A stretch of DNA of 38,728 nucleotides from Chloroflexus islandicus (GCF_001650695.1 NZ_LWQS01000068.1:1-38728); one strand, 5' to 3'. Counted from the stretch's first letter, positions 7,798 to 17,367 are shown. Notes: generated by a model from the sequence alone, not told the origin. Made by a program: numbers and translations.

Positions 7798-8697
7798 CTA
7801 TGGCAATGCCACACTCCACCACTCACGCCCCATACCTAACGCCACCAGATAGATCGCGCACACAATGCTGAAAAGCGTATCAAACCGCTGCCAGCGGCGC
7901 GGCTGCGGGCGAACGGCAAAGCTTGCGATACCGATCAACACCAAGATGAGTAACCCGCTCCCGGCGATATAGAGCCGGTAGAGCGGCGTTGCCCGATCCA
8001 CTACCCCGTGGGTAAACCGCAGCAAGTTCTGCAAATCGGCGGCAATCGGACCATCGGGTGGGAAAGCCGGCGCCAGCGGCGCCAACAGCGCCGCAAACGG
8101 GTTGAACGCAACGGCGACGACAACCGGTGAGGTGGGTTGCGTATCCCAGACCGCAATCACCACCCCAGCGACCAACCACATCATGAGCACACTATACGCC
8201 AAAAACAGCGCTGCCGGCGGATTGCGCACCACCGTCACCCAACACACACCATACGCACCGCTGAGTAACACCGTCACCACAATCACGGCAAACGCCCACC
8301 CGATCTCTGGCAAGCTCAGACTGCCAAAGAGTGGCAGCAAGCTAAAGAAGGGCAAGGTGAGCACGATGGCAAGGATCATCACGGCCCACACTACCAGCAA
8401 GCGCGCCACCAAGACGGTCAAGTTCATCTTTGACTGTAAGCCAACCGTATAAGCACTCACCGCCAACAGGGGAGAAAGCAGCATCACCCATCCCTGCAAC
8501 GCCAAACAGAGACTCGTGGCGAAGAGGCGGCCAATTTGCGCATTCAAGAGCGGCAAGGCAGCCAGAGTCGCCATTCCTGCCAGTTGTCCCGTTCTCTGCG
8601 CAGTCAGCAACATCACCAGTACGGTGCTGATGAAGAGCAGCAGAATGCGGCGCCGTTGGATAAGCTGCTGCCACTCTTCGCGTAACGCCGCTCTCAT
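7798..8697 (-). CDS. Multi-spanning membrane protein, ABC-2 permease-like
   Basis: The 299-aa protein begins with a basic amphipathic stretch (EEWQQLIQRRR) leading straight into a membrane helix, followed by five or six more hydrophobic segments and a loop containing FNPFAALLA. This resembles ABC-2 type exporter permeases. No ATP-binding subunit is adjacent, so the label rests on topology only. The ATG at 8697 overlaps the stop of the upstream gene (ATGA), showing translational coupling. A frame extending to 8736 lies inside the upstream coding region and is rejected. It probably forms a complex with the exported protein encoded just upstream. Confidence 0.6.
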   Translation of the reverse strand: MRAALREEWQQLIQRRRILLLFISTVLVMLLTAQRTGQLAGMATLAALPLLNAQIGRLFATSLCLALQGWVMLLSPLLAVSAYTVGLQSKMNLTVLVARLLVVWAVMILAIVLTLPFFSLLPLFGSLSLPEIGWAFAVIVVTVLLSGAYGVCWVTVVRNPPAALFLAYSVLMMWLVAGVVIAVWDTQPTSPVVVAVAFNPFAALLAPLAPAFPPDGPIAADLQNLLRFTHGVVDRATPLYRLYIAGSGLLILVLIGIASFAVRPQPRRWQRFDTLFSIVCAIYLVALGMGREWWSVALP

Positions 8698-10979
8698 GGC
8701 AACACTCCCTGCACCCCACCCGTCGCGACGACGCAACCCAGTCGATCGAGCCCGCCGCTGAGCCGGAGCCGCACCTCGCCGAAACGCAGATACGGTTCAG
8801 CATCAGTCATCGTCATAGTCGAAAGCGGATTGAAGGCGACGGCGTCCCATGCCCCCGTTACCCAATTGTAAGCGCGAAGGGCGAGGTTCACATTGCTCGT
8901 GGCGCCAGCGGGACTAAGCCGTACCTGTATGGCGCTCGCCCGTAGCGACGACAAATCAGGCGGCAAGCGCAGACGGATCTCGGCTATCTCACCGCTCAAC
9001 TGCACACCTTGGCCATTGAGGCATGGCGATGCTTCAGATCCGGCAGGATCGAGGCGCAACCATCCCACTGGCAGCGAAAGTTCACCCTGCCCCCGAATCG
9101 GCGGTCGCATGACCAAGAGCGTTTCAACCGACCCAATTGAGGGTTGTACCGGCACCGTTGGATCGCGATCCAGCCACGCCAGCACAAACGGCCCCGGATC
9201 AAAGCGTGTGGGTAACGCTGCCACTGCCGCATCGGCCAAGGCGGCCCGGATTTGTGCTGCCTTTTCCATGTCGCCATCAATCAGCAAGCCATTCTCCTGC
9301 AAATCCTTGATCACTAATTGACCGAGCGACAGACCAGCAGCAGCAGGCGTAAACAGCACCGGCCAGCGCGCGACCGAGCGCGCGCCGGGGCGCAGTGTGC
9401 CAAAGAACAACAACTGATCTCCATACACGACGAACACATCGCGTAGGGTATACTGGCTATCATTCTGCATATCAACCCGCAACCGTCCTTGATCAACCAC
9501 CAACGTCGATCGCACTACCGGCGCAGGAATGAGTGCCGTTGTCCACAAAGCCTGCGTTTGCCAAGGCGCTAACTGCCGCTCTAGCTGCGTTGTCATCTGC
9601 GCCAAGCTCTCACTGCCGCCTCCCGGCGAACCATCGCTGCCAGCAATGATGAATGGACGGGCAATCACCGGATTAGTAAACACCATCGTTTCCGTGCGCG
9701 GCATCGCCGAAAGCATCACGCTGATCGTCTGCGCTTGCGCTCGTTCACTATCGATCACTTCAATCAATGTCATCCGCAAAGCGCTGTACGCCGGAGCAGC
9801 ATTTGCGTTGGCCCACCACAACCCAACACCGGCGCTAATGAGCGCAACCAACAGCAAGCTCATTGCCGGCGCAAAACGCCGCCAGCGCCAAAACCCTAAC
9901 GCTAGCAACACCATCGCGAGCGCGTACCACGTGAGCGCCGTCAAACCTTGGGCAAACGCCGGGATAGCGATCTGCGGCAGCGCATCGAGCGCCGGTGTAA
10001 GCATTTGTAGCTGCCACGGCGTTATTTGGGCGCTCGCGCCGGCCGGCGTTGCTACGAACAACACCGGCTGCGCCAGCGCCGTCCAGAATTGCTCACGACC
10101 GGCCCAAGCGGCTAGCGCTTCCGGCGCAAACGCGAGTTGGGTCACGCGACCGCGGCCAACCGCATATTCCACCCATGCCGGCGCCGCCGGATCGCCGCGG
10201 TACTGTGCTCCGGTGACCGGCGCCAGCTTCACGCCCAGCAAAGGTGTATTCAGTGACGATTTACCAAGGGTAACTACTGGTTCGCGATCGATGACGGCAG
10301 CGCCAGTGATCGTCGCTGCTTGCAACGCCGGCGGCAGTGCTGCTTGCAGCGCAATTGCGGCTGGCCCGCCGCCGATAATGAGATGGCCGCCATTGTAAAC
10401 CCACGCCAACAGCGCGGTTTGTTGCGCCGCCAATAACGGCCCATCCAGCTCAAACAAGGCTAATACGCTTAGGTTGCTCAGACCAAGGTGATGATCCGGC
10501 AGATTGGCGACCCGTAAGCTGCCGGCAGCGAACAGATCACTGGTTACCGGTGAGGTGCCTACTACTGCTCGCATCCGTTCCACCGGTCGCAGCAGCAGCG
10601 CCACCTCTTGCCGGTCAACGATGAGCCCATCGATGGCGAGCGTAACGAACACGGCGCGCGCCGGCTGGGCCAGAAAGACGTACAGCCACAGCGATTGTTG
10701 CGTTTGCGCAGCTAACCGCAGCGTGCGCGCATACTGGATCGTACTGTCCGCTGGCGTCGCCGTCACCGTCACCATCGCTGCCGACAGACCTTGATTGCGC
10801 AGTGTCACCCGTAACGGAAGCCACTGGCCTACAACGTATTGCCCAGCAAAGGGGGTGCCCAGTTCGAGCGAAACTGTAGGCTGCGCCATCGCTACGCGAA
10901 ATGACGTGATCTGTGCGGCCAATAAGCAGACCGCTACTAGGCTGAGCAGGACTGTGAGACGCAACCGGCGTACAATCAT
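8694..10979 (-). CDS. Exported membrane-anchored protein with beta-rich domains, unknown function
   Basis: The 761-aa protein starts with a clear signal peptide (basic MIVRRLRL, hydrophobic core LLSLVAVCLLAA, cleavage near AMA/QP). A beta-sandwich-like domain (FAGQYVVGQWLPLRVTLRNQ) follows. The next region contains YNGGHLIIGGGPAAIAL, reminiscent of the class I amidotransferase-like fold seen in membrane proteins beside ABC-2 permeases. A pair of membrane helices lies at roughly 340-392, and a second large extracytoplasmic beta-rich region follows. The longer frame to 11123 adds residues upstream of the signal peptide and is rejected. Its stop overlaps the permease-like gene. It is divergent from the LuxR-Kelch gene across about 176 bases. 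Role unknown; accessory subunit of a membrane complex is plausible. Confidence 0.65.
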   Translation of the reverse strand: MIVRRLRLTVLLSLVAVCLLAAQITSFRVAMAQPTVSLELGTPFAGQYVVGQWLPLRVTLRNQGLSAAMVTVTATPADSTIQYARTLRLAAQTQQSLWLYVFLAQPARAVFVTLAIDGLIVDRQEVALLLRPVERMRAVVGTSPVTSDLFAAGSLRVANLPDHHLGLSNLSVLALFELDGPLLAAQQTALLAWVYNGGHLIIGGGPAAIALQAALPPALQAATITGAAVIDREPVVTLGKSSLNTPLLGVKLAPVTGAQYRGDPAAPAWVEYAVGRGRVTQLAFAPEALAAWAGREQFWTALAQPVLFVATPAGASAQITPWQLQMLTPALDALPQIAIPAFAQGLTALTWYALAMVLLALGFWRWRRFAPAMSLLLVALISAGVGLWWANANAAPAYSALRMTLIEVIDSERAQAQTISVMLSAMPRTETMVFTNPVIARPFIIAGSDGSPGGGSESLAQMTTQLERQLAPWQTQALWTTALIPAPVVRSTLVVDQGRLRVDMQNDSQYTLRDVFVVYGDQLLFFGTLRPGARSVARWPVLFTPAAAGLSLGQLVIKDLQENGLLIDGDMEKAAQIRAALADAAVAALPTRFDPGPFVLAWLDRDPTVPVQPSIGSVETLLVMRPPIRGQGELSLPVGWLRLDPAGSEASPCLNGQGVQLSGEIAEIRLRLPPDLSSLRASAIQVRLSPAGATSNVNLALRAYNWVTGAWDAVAFNPLSTMTMTDAEPYLRFGEVRLRLSGGLDRLGCVVATGGVQGVLP

Positions 10980-11155
10980 AATGGCAAGTCTGAAACGCGA
11001 GAATGATATTGCCTCATTATACGAGAAGGCTTGCACGCCGTCACAGCATTCAAACCGGCGATGCGCAATCAACGCCGTACCTTCCTGCTCGCACTGTGGC
11101 GCTGATGCATGTGTTATGATCAACGCAAAGCGGCGAAGTTATCACTCATGCAATT

Positions 11156-12631
11156 ATGACGAACGAAAGCCCAATCAGCGAACGCGAGCGCGAAATTCTG
11201 CGACTGGTTGCGACCGGCGCTACCAACCAGCAGATCGCAATCGCCTTGAATATTAGCGTTAACACGGTCAAGGTCCATCTCCGCAATATCTTCGCCAAGA
11301 TCGGCGTCGAATCGCGGACTGAGGCCACCGTGTATGCGATCCGTACCGGGATCGTAACGGTAGGAGAAGCAGGGCTGGCATCCACTGATGAAGCGGTATC
11401 GGCGCTCGAACCAGTGCCGTTTGGCCCACCCCAACCAGTGGATCACAACCAGACACCCGTTCCTTTAAGTGAGCCAGTCTCAGAGGTACCGGTCATTGCG
11501 CCGGCGACGATCCCAGAGCCGGCGCCACCTGCGTCCTTGCCCCCGCAAGCGCCAGCGCCAAACCCTTCTATCGCCGGGCAAGACGTGCAAGATACGGTAA
11601 CGGCGCCAACTCCTCCGGCCCGCCCTATTATCCGTTTCTTCTCTTGGCTGATTGGCCTCACTGCGGTGTTGGTGATCATCATTACGCTCTTCGTAGCGAC
11701 TGCGCGTCCCACAAGCAACCCATCACTAACCACAAATCCAACCGCCACATCACGTCTCAACCCCGAACAACGCTGGTTTACCCGCCAACCGCTCAACGAT
11801 CCGCGTGATAATTTCGCCCTCACCGGCTATGACCTTGAACGCCGGCTGTATGTGATCGGCGGGCAACGCGATGGCAGCACCGTTGCTACGGTCGATCGTT
11901 ACGATCCTGAAACGAACCGCTGGGTGACGTTGACCGATAAACCAACCGCTGTGAGCCATGCGCGCGCCATCACATTGCGAGGCTTGATCTTCGTCCCCGG
12001 TGGCGAAGATAGCACTGGCGCCGTGATTGACCGGCTCGAAATCTATGACCCGCGCGAACAACGCTGGTATACCGGCGCAGCCTTGCCGGCGCCACGCAGC
12101 CGCTATACCCTAGCGGCATGGGAAGGGCAGTTATACCTGATTGGCGGCTGGGATGGCACCTCGATCCGTAATGAAGTGTTTATCTACGACCCCATCATTG
12201 ATCGGTGGGAAACGGGGCCAGCCTTGCCCCAACCACGTCGCAATGCCGGCACAGCCATCGCTGGCGGTCGCCTGTATATTATCGGTGGCGAAGGCGTCAA
12301 CGGCCCGCTGCGCGAGAGTGCGCGGCTTGAACCAAGCACCGATCCCAACCGGCGTTGGATTGCCATCGCGCCGCTGCCGCAACCAATTGCCCGTCCCGCC
12401 ACCATTGCACTATCAAGCACGTTGCTCGTGTTTGATGGTGAGCGCCGCGAAGGGCTGACCTACGATATTGCCGCCGATGCGTGGAGCCGCACACCGCTGC
12501 CCCCGGAAGCCCATGTCTTTCCCGATGCCGTGTTGCTCGATGCCAGCATCTATTTTGTTGGCAATCGGCAAGCACAGGGGATGTTGAGCGAATATCGCGC
12601 CCTCTACGTCATTTTCATTCCCGGCCAGTAG
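11156..12631 (+). CDS. Membrane-anchored LuxR-type regulator with extracytoplasmic Kelch propeller
   Basis: The 491-aa protein has three parts. Residues 6-65 are a LuxR/NarL-type helix-turn-helix (SEREREILRLVATGATNQQI, then VNTVKVHLRNIFAKIGV). Residues 85-157 are a Pro/Ala-rich linker. Residues 160-181 are one membrane helix (SWLIGLTAVLVIIITLFV). From about 205 to the end are five Kelch-like blades with the repeated pattern LYVIGG / LYLIGGWDG / LYIIGG and W-x-x-x-x-x-LP-x-PR. The order resembles ToxR/CadC one-component regulators: cytoplasmic DNA-binding head, external sensor. The ATG follows a stop in the short upstream frame; no strong ribosome site is visible. It may regulate the divergent pair at 7798-10979. 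Confidence 0.8.
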   Translation: MTNESPISEREREILRLVATGATNQQIAIALNISVNTVKVHLRNIFAKIGVESRTEATVYAIRTGIVTVGEAGLASTDEAVSALEPVPFGPPQPVDHNQTPVPLSEPVSEVPVIAPATIPEPAPPASLPPQAPAPNPSIAGQDVQDTVTAPTPPARPIIRFFSWLIGLTAVLVIIITLFVATARPTSNPSLTTNPTATSRLNPEQRWFTRQPLNDPRDNFALTGYDLERRLYVIGGQRDGSTVATVDRYDPETNRWVTLTDKPTAVSHARAITLRGLIFVPGGEDSTGAVIDRLEIYDPREQRWYTGAALPAPRSRYTLAAWEGQLYLIGGWDGTSIRNEVFIYDPIIDRWETGPALPQPRRNAGTAIAGGRLYIIGGEGVNGPLRESARLEPSTDPNRRWIAIAPLPQPIARPATIALSSTLLVFDGERREGLTYDIAADAWSRTPLPPEAHVFPDAVLLDASIYFVGNRQAQGMLSEYRALYVIFIPGQ

Positions 12632-12688
12632 GGCAGTTAGCGAGCTACCCTACTGGATGTAGAGTGCGGCAGTCAAACGGCCGCACTC
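12625..12688. terminator. Twin hairpins between convergent genes
   Basis: Two perfect 9-bp stems lie between the convergent LuxR-Kelch gene and the GT4 gene. CCAGTAGGG (12625-12633) pairs with CCCTACTGG (12648-12656), and GAGTGCGGC (12662-12670) pairs with GCCGCACTC (12680-12688). The first includes the stop codon of the upstream gene. No long T-tracts follow, but position suggests bidirectional termination. Confidence 0.5.
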
Positions 12689-12695
12689 CATGCTA

Positions 12696-13889
12696 CTACA
12701 CCGCCTCATAAATCGCCATCCACCGCTCGGCCAGTCGATCCCAGTCATACCGCCGGGCATGCGCGATCGCCGCTGCCGCCATCGCAGCGCGGCGGGCCGG
12801 GTCGTTCAGCAGTTCCTCAATCGCGTTCGCTAGCGCCTTGACGTTACCGGGCGACACAAGCATCCCCGCTGCGCCAAAATCGAGCATTTCGGCCCGATCA
12901 CCCACATCGCCGGTAATGACCGGCACGCCTACGGCCAGACTCTCGATAATCTTCAGCGGTGAACGAGCCAGCGCAACCGAGTCATTCCGCACAGGGTCGA
13001 CACTCACATCGGCAAGCGACAACAACGCGCGCACCATCGGATACGGGACATGGCCGGTAAAAATGACCCGATCACGCCACGGTTGCTGGGCCGTATACGC
13101 TTGGAGCAATGGCAAATCTTCGCCGCCGCCGATCAGCAACATGACAGCTCCCGGATGCCGTTCAGCGACCTGCCCAAACGCCGCGAACAGCAAATCAACC
13201 GGATGGTTGTGCAACGCCAGCGTACCGGCATAGGCGATCACTGGCCGGCCAGCCACCCCCAACGCCGCCGCCAACGCCGCGCGGATCGCCACTGGCGGCG
13301 CGGTAAACTTGTCGCTATCAACCCCATTCGGCACAATCACACACGGTTGCCCGGCGCGCGCCATCCGCTCGGCTAAATAACGGGTATTCACGGTCAAGCC
13401 AACCGCTATCCGCGGCAGTAGCCACTGCCAGAAGGCAAACACTGCTCGTTGCCACCCAGCGGTCAACCGGTTGGCGGTCACTTCATCGTCGTCGCAATCG
13501 ACCAACAAAGGCCGGCGGCGCAGCAGGCGCACCGCAATCAATGCCGCCATGCCATTAATTGGCTGCGGCTTCCCCAAATGATACCAATCAGCCGGCGAGC
13601 ACAGCACACCCCAGATCATGCCGAGCGTTGCCTGTACGACCACCAGCAGCAATTGCCACGGGCTAAACCGCACCGGCACGTTGCCAACCTTGCGGGCATG
13701 CATCTGGCCGACATACCAGACTTCAACCCCATCAACGACGAAGCGACGCTGAGCGCATGTCGCAAAATCGGGATGGAGCGCCAGCAACCGCACCTGCATA
13801 CCACGCCGGACGAGGCCACGGGCAATATTGAAATATCGCCGTCCACCGGGCCGGTCAAGCCCCATCGGTAAGAGAAAGACAACCCGCAC
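12696..13889 (-). CDS. Glycosyltransferase family 4 (GT-B fold)
   Basis: This 397-aa protein has the GT4 layout. An N-terminal Rossmann half has a Gly-rich loop (LLPMGLDRPGGRRYFNIA). The C-terminal nucleotide-sugar half contains IVPNGVD, VIAYAGTLALHNHPVDLL and SPLKIIESLAVGVPVITGD, the latter holding the glutamate and Gly-Val-Pro pattern of the donor-binding motif. The GTG start shares one base with the upstream stop (TAGTG) and has AAGGAG ten bases before it. It is the last gene of a three-gene operon with another GT4 and a GT-C membrane protein, so a role in building a surface or extracellular glycan is likely. Donor and acceptor are unknown. Confidence 0.85.
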   Translation of the reverse strand: MRVVFLLPMGLDRPGGRRYFNIARGLVRRGMQVRLLALHPDFATCAQRRFVVDGVEVWYVGQMHARKVGNVPVRFSPWQLLLVVVQATLGMIWGVLCSPADWYHLGKPQPINGMAALIAVRLLRRRPLLVDCDDDEVTANRLTAGWQRAVFAFWQWLLPRIAVGLTVNTRYLAERMARAGQPCVIVPNGVDSDKFTAPPVAIRAALAAALGVAGRPVIAYAGTLALHNHPVDLLFAAFGQVAERHPGAVMLLIGGGEDLPLLQAYTAQQPWRDRVIFTGHVPYPMVRALLSLADVSVDPVRNDSVALARSPLKIIESLAVGVPVITGDVGDRAEMLDFGAAGMLVSPGNVKALANAIEELLNDPARRAAMAAAAIAHARRYDWDRLAERWMAIYEAV

Positions 13890-15049
13890 TACTTGGTCGC
13901 TCCTTGCAAATCACGCGCTAGTTCGGTAATAATCGCTACCAACTGCGGCCACGACTCGGCCCGCTCGGCAGTGGCGGCTTGCACATTCGCGGTCAAGATT
14001 GGGCCAAGATCCTCTTGGAAATAGCGTACAATCGCACGCGCTAATGCCGTAGCATCTTGCGGCGGCACAATCAGGCCGTTGACCCCGTCATGCACCACTT
14101 CGGGCAAGCCGCCGACATTCGTCGTAATTACCGGCTTGCCAAATCCAAACGCCAACTGCACCACTGCGCTCTGCGTGGCTGAAATGTAAGGGAGCACAAC
14201 GACATCGGCTGCCGTAAAGATAGGCAACAGTTCTTCGTTCGGCACATAGCGATTCACAAACGTGATCGCATCAGCCACCCCAAATTCAGCCGCATACCGT
14301 TGATAATAGGTTAACGAGCCCCAGATTTCTCCTACGACCAATAGATGCGCATCGATCTGCTCGCGCACGTGCGCCATCGCCTGTATCAGATACTCTAGGC
14401 CTTTGTATGGCCGCACAAAGCCAAAAAAGAGCAACAGCCGGCGGTGGTCAGGCACTTGCCATTGTGTGCGTAACGTACTTGCCGCCGCAGCCGCTTCATG
14501 CAAGATCGGTTCGTACGTCGGCAAAAACGCTTTGACAATTTTCGCGTATGGCATCAATGCCCGCGCGCGATACCGATCAAGTTCGCTATGCACAATTAAG
14601 GCATCAGCACGCCGTAACACCGCCCACGCCAATCGCCGGTCAATCACGCCGCCGCCATCATGCGGCAACACGTTATGACAAATCATCGCGATCTTGGTCG
14701 CCGGTGGACGCTTGAGCAAGCTCGAAATCACCGTCAGGCTCGGCGTCCAATATGGTACCCACCATTGCAAGAGCAGCAGATCGGGCCGATCGGCCCGCAC
14801 CCGCCGTACCAAACGCCACCACGTCAGCGGGTTGATTGGATCGAGCAGGTACTCGCAATCGACTCGCAGCGGCACATTGCTCGGATCGCGGTCGCTACGA
14901 CCGGGAAAGAGGAGAGCCGGATATTGGCGGGTAAAGGAATAGAAGAACGTGGTATGGCCGGCGGCGCGCAAATAACGCACCAGCAGCGTCGTATAATGCG
15001 CGATCCCGCCGCGAAACGGATAGGTTGGGCCAACAACTGCCAGACGCAC
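13889..15049 (-). CDS. Glycosyltransferase family 4 (GT-B fold)
   Basis: The 386-aa protein starts RLAVVGPTYPFRGGIAHYTT, the acceptor-side glycine loop of GT4 enzymes. It carries LLLFFGFVRPYKGLEYLIQA at the linker and, near the C-terminus, SAVVQLAFGFGKPVITTNVG followed by GLPEVVHDGVNGLIVPP, a typical nucleotide-sugar site. In this motif glutamine replaces the first glutamate of the usual E-x7-E pair. The frame extends to a TTG at 15064, but GGAG lies nine bases before the GTG at 15049, which sits in the same TAGTG overlap seen at the next junction, so GTG is preferred. Middle gene of the glycan operon. Confidence 0.85.
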   Translation of the reverse strand: MRLAVVGPTYPFRGGIAHYTTLLVRYLRAAGHTTFFYSFTRQYPALLFPGRSDRDPSNVPLRVDCEYLLDPINPLTWWRLVRRVRADRPDLLLLQWWVPYWTPSLTVISSLLKRPPATKIAMICHNVLPHDGGGVIDRRLAWAVLRRADALIVHSELDRYRARALMPYAKIVKAFLPTYEPILHEAAAAASTLRTQWQVPDHRRLLLFFGFVRPYKGLEYLIQAMAHVREQIDAHLLVVGEIWGSLTYYQRYAAEFGVADAITFVNRYVPNEELLPIFTAADVVVLPYISATQSAVVQLAFGFGKPVITTNVGGLPEVVHDGVNGLIVPPQDATALARAIVRYFQEDLGPILTANVQAATAERAESWPQLVAIITELARDLQGATK

Positions 15050-17085
15050 TAGCGAATTCTCCAAATACTCACGCCGTCTTGGCGATAGATTAACTCGTAA
15101 AACGGCGCTGCATCGATCTGTACCGGGTCAAGATACTCACCGGATGGGTTAGCCGCTGGGCCATTATAAAGATAACGAAACCCTAACGCGCGTAACTCTG
15201 CCGCCGCCTCGGCGCTGCCAATGGGGTAACGCTGGATAGCCCGATGTTGTTCAGCGATCAGCGACAGCAAGTTGGGCGGATCAACCGCCTCAAACCCCAC
15301 TGCCATCGGCAAGAGATTGGTGCGACGTCCGGTGAGAAAGGTCAGCCACCATCCACCATCGTTGCCGGCATACACATACCCGCCGTATGCCGGAAATCCG
15401 TTCACGAAAATGGCGGCATCCGGCGGCAGGTTGTCACGGATCCACGCAGCGGCCTGAAGATCAGCGGGTGTGGCGAGTTGGTAATTATAATCAACCATTG
15501 CCGCTTGGATCTGCGCCCCCCAGCCAACCACCACCAAGCCGGCTACGATCTGAACGGTCATCATCGTCGCGCTCAGGCGCCATTGCGATTGTCTGATTAT
15601 CAGCGCCACCAACCGCATCAGCGCCAACAGACCGGCGCCGGCTACCGGCGTAACAACGAGATAGGCGCCAATCAAGACGGCAAAGGCGGTAATCAAGCCT
15701 TGCCCGGTTAAGCCGAGCAATTGCGGATTTGCTACGAGCCACGCCAGCCCGGCCCATACTGCCAGTACCAGTCCCCCGCTCTTTCGCTGCCACAGCAGGC
15801 TGGCTAGACCAATCGCGGCTAACGGGAAGAGACCATATTGAAACGCTGCACCGATAATTTCTAGGGCAATAGGATTGCGCGTCTCGACATCAGTAGTGAC
15901 AATCTGCGCCGCCATGCGTGTGATTTGGCCCTGCTGCACGCGCCACAACCACGGCCACGCCAGTAACGCCGCCCCCAACGCGCCCAAGACGCCAACGCCG
16001 CCCAACCGCCCCAACGTCCGCCAGCTCACCAGCCCTGATCGGCTCAACGCCACGAGCGTATACGTCACCACAAAGCAGATTGCTAAGATCGCCACTCGAT
16101 AGTGGCTGAACGCTAATCCGGCGCTCGCAATGCTGGCCAGTGCTAACGGCGCTGCCAAGGATCGCCATGAACGCCGCGCCTGCAATGCGCCATCGATCAA
16201 TCCCATCCACGCGATTGCTGCTGCCGGCAAGACGGTCTGCCCGGCCAGTTGGGTATACCGGCCCCAATTTACGTAGTAGGCCGGATAGAGGCTGAGAAAG
16301 CCTACTACGACCGCTGCCCACAAGCCGGTTAGGCGAGAGTTGGTCAACCGCGCCGTCAACAGGTAGAACAACGGCGCTGCCAAACCGCTCATCACTTGCC
16401 CAACCAATACCACCGCCTGCGTCGCCGGAATGCCAGCCAGCCAGTGCCACCATGCCGCCATGGCATGAAACGCATAGTGGTAGGTAAAGGTCACTGCCGG
16501 CGCGTATGGCTGCCACGATCGAAACAGACCGCCATTGTCGATCAACAATTGGGTAATGACAGTGTGATGGTATGAATCGCCAAACAACCCTACCGGCACA
16601 TCCCGCACAGCGAAGAGGCGTACCCCTACTGCGGCCACGCTTAGCAGAGCTACCATCCAGCCAATGAGGCGACGTTGGCCGCGAGCTGGCCGGCGTATCC
16701 GTGACGCTGGCCAGAGGGCCAGCACCGCAAAGATGATCATCACCAGCCACGCTGCAAGGCTGTTCCAGCGCCAGCCGATCGGCTCGCTTATCAACAACAA
16801 GAATGGGATGACAGCACAACTCAGGCTCGCCGCATACGCTAACCGCTCAAACCAGAGCAACGGGCCCGGATGCAGCCAACGCAAGACGGCGAGACCGGGA
16901 AGGGTAAAGAGGAGCACACCGCTCAGTACCGCCAGTAGTGAGCTTATCAATGACCACGGCGCCCACCAGAGCAATCCCGGCACGGCCATGCTGATGATCG
17001 CCGCCAGCCAGATCGCAGTTAACCAGATTGCTGAACGGGGAAACGCACGTTGATTTGCAACCATCATCGTCTCAATATGTTTCAC
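15049..17085 (-). CDS. Polytopic GT-C like membrane protein, paralogue of the 5697-7772 gene
   Basis: The 678-aa protein has about twelve membrane segments and a soluble C-terminal part. Shared landmarks with the protein at 5697-7772 are YHYAFHAMAAWWHW, PAYYVNWGRYTQL and GNDGGWWLTFLTGR. It leads an operon whose next two genes are GT4 enzymes. A sensible model is cytoplasmic assembly by the GT4 pair and transfer or modification by this polytopic enzyme on the outer face. The start is uncertain: GTG at 17085, or ATG codons at 17067 and 17064, which lie close behind a weak GAG. No catalytic motif proves transferase activity. Confidence 0.75.
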   Translation of the reverse strand: MKHIETMMVANQRAFPRSAIWLTAIWLAAIISMAVPGLLWWAPWSLISSLLAVLSGVLLFTLPGLAVLRWLHPGPLLWFERLAYAASLSCAVIPFLLLISEPIGWRWNSLAAWLVMIIFAVLALWPASRIRRPARGQRRLIGWMVALLSVAAVGVRLFAVRDVPVGLFGDSYHHTVITQLLIDNGGLFRSWQPYAPAVTFTYHYAFHAMAAWWHWLAGIPATQAVVLVGQVMSGLAAPLFYLLTARLTNSRLTGLWAAVVVGFLSLYPAYYVNWGRYTQLAGQTVLPAAAIAWMGLIDGALQARRSWRSLAAPLALASIASAGLAFSHYRVAILAICFVVTYTLVALSRSGLVSWRTLGRLGGVGVLGALGAALLAWPWLWRVQQGQITRMAAQIVTTDVETRNPIALEIIGAAFQYGLFPLAAIGLASLLWQRKSGGLVLAVWAGLAWLVANPQLLGLTGQGLITAFAVLIGAYLVVTPVAGAGLLALMRLVALIIRQSQWRLSATMMTVQIVAGLVVVGWGAQIQAAMVDYNYQLATPADLQAAAWIRDNLPPDAAIFVNGFPAYGGYVYAGNDGGWWLTFLTGRRTNLLPMAVGFEAVDPPNLLSLIAEQHRAIQRYPIGSAEAAAELRALGFRYLYNGPAANPSGEYLDPVQIDAAPFYELIYRQDGVSIWRIR

Positions 17086-17321
17086 GTCGCATTCAATGCC
17101 GCACGGGCCGGTTTATTGTAGCATGCTTGCCGCCGCCGCAAACAAGAGTGCTGCCATCTAGCTCGTCTCCTTACCCAAGAGCAAGAACGAGAGGGAATGG
17201 CAAAACGATGCTCACCTCCTTTGCAATCTGGGAGGTGGACGCTTGACTTTGCGGCAGCAATCTAAGACTGGCGATACCCGTTCAATCGCTCGTTAGACAA
17301 CGATCGAGCGACTGGCGCAAC

Positions 17322-17354
17322 AAAAAAGCCTGCGGCAGCAATGCTGCCGCAGGC
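17322..17354 (-). terminator. Intrinsic terminator of the MshEN-repeat gene
   Basis: GCCTGCGGCAGC (328-339 of the 17,000s) pairs perfectly with GCTGCCGCAGGC (343-354) around a three-base loop. Read on the minus strand it is followed by TTTTTT (17322-17327). It lies 14 bases past the stop at 17368: a textbook Rho-independent terminator. Confidence 0.9.
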
Positions 17355-17367
17355 CCAGCCCATTTCC

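Noticed and set aside
9529-10398. 289-codon plus-strand frame opposite the exported protein gene
   Set aside because: Ala/Ser-rich antisense frame; the minus strand has a signal peptide and coupling to the next gene.
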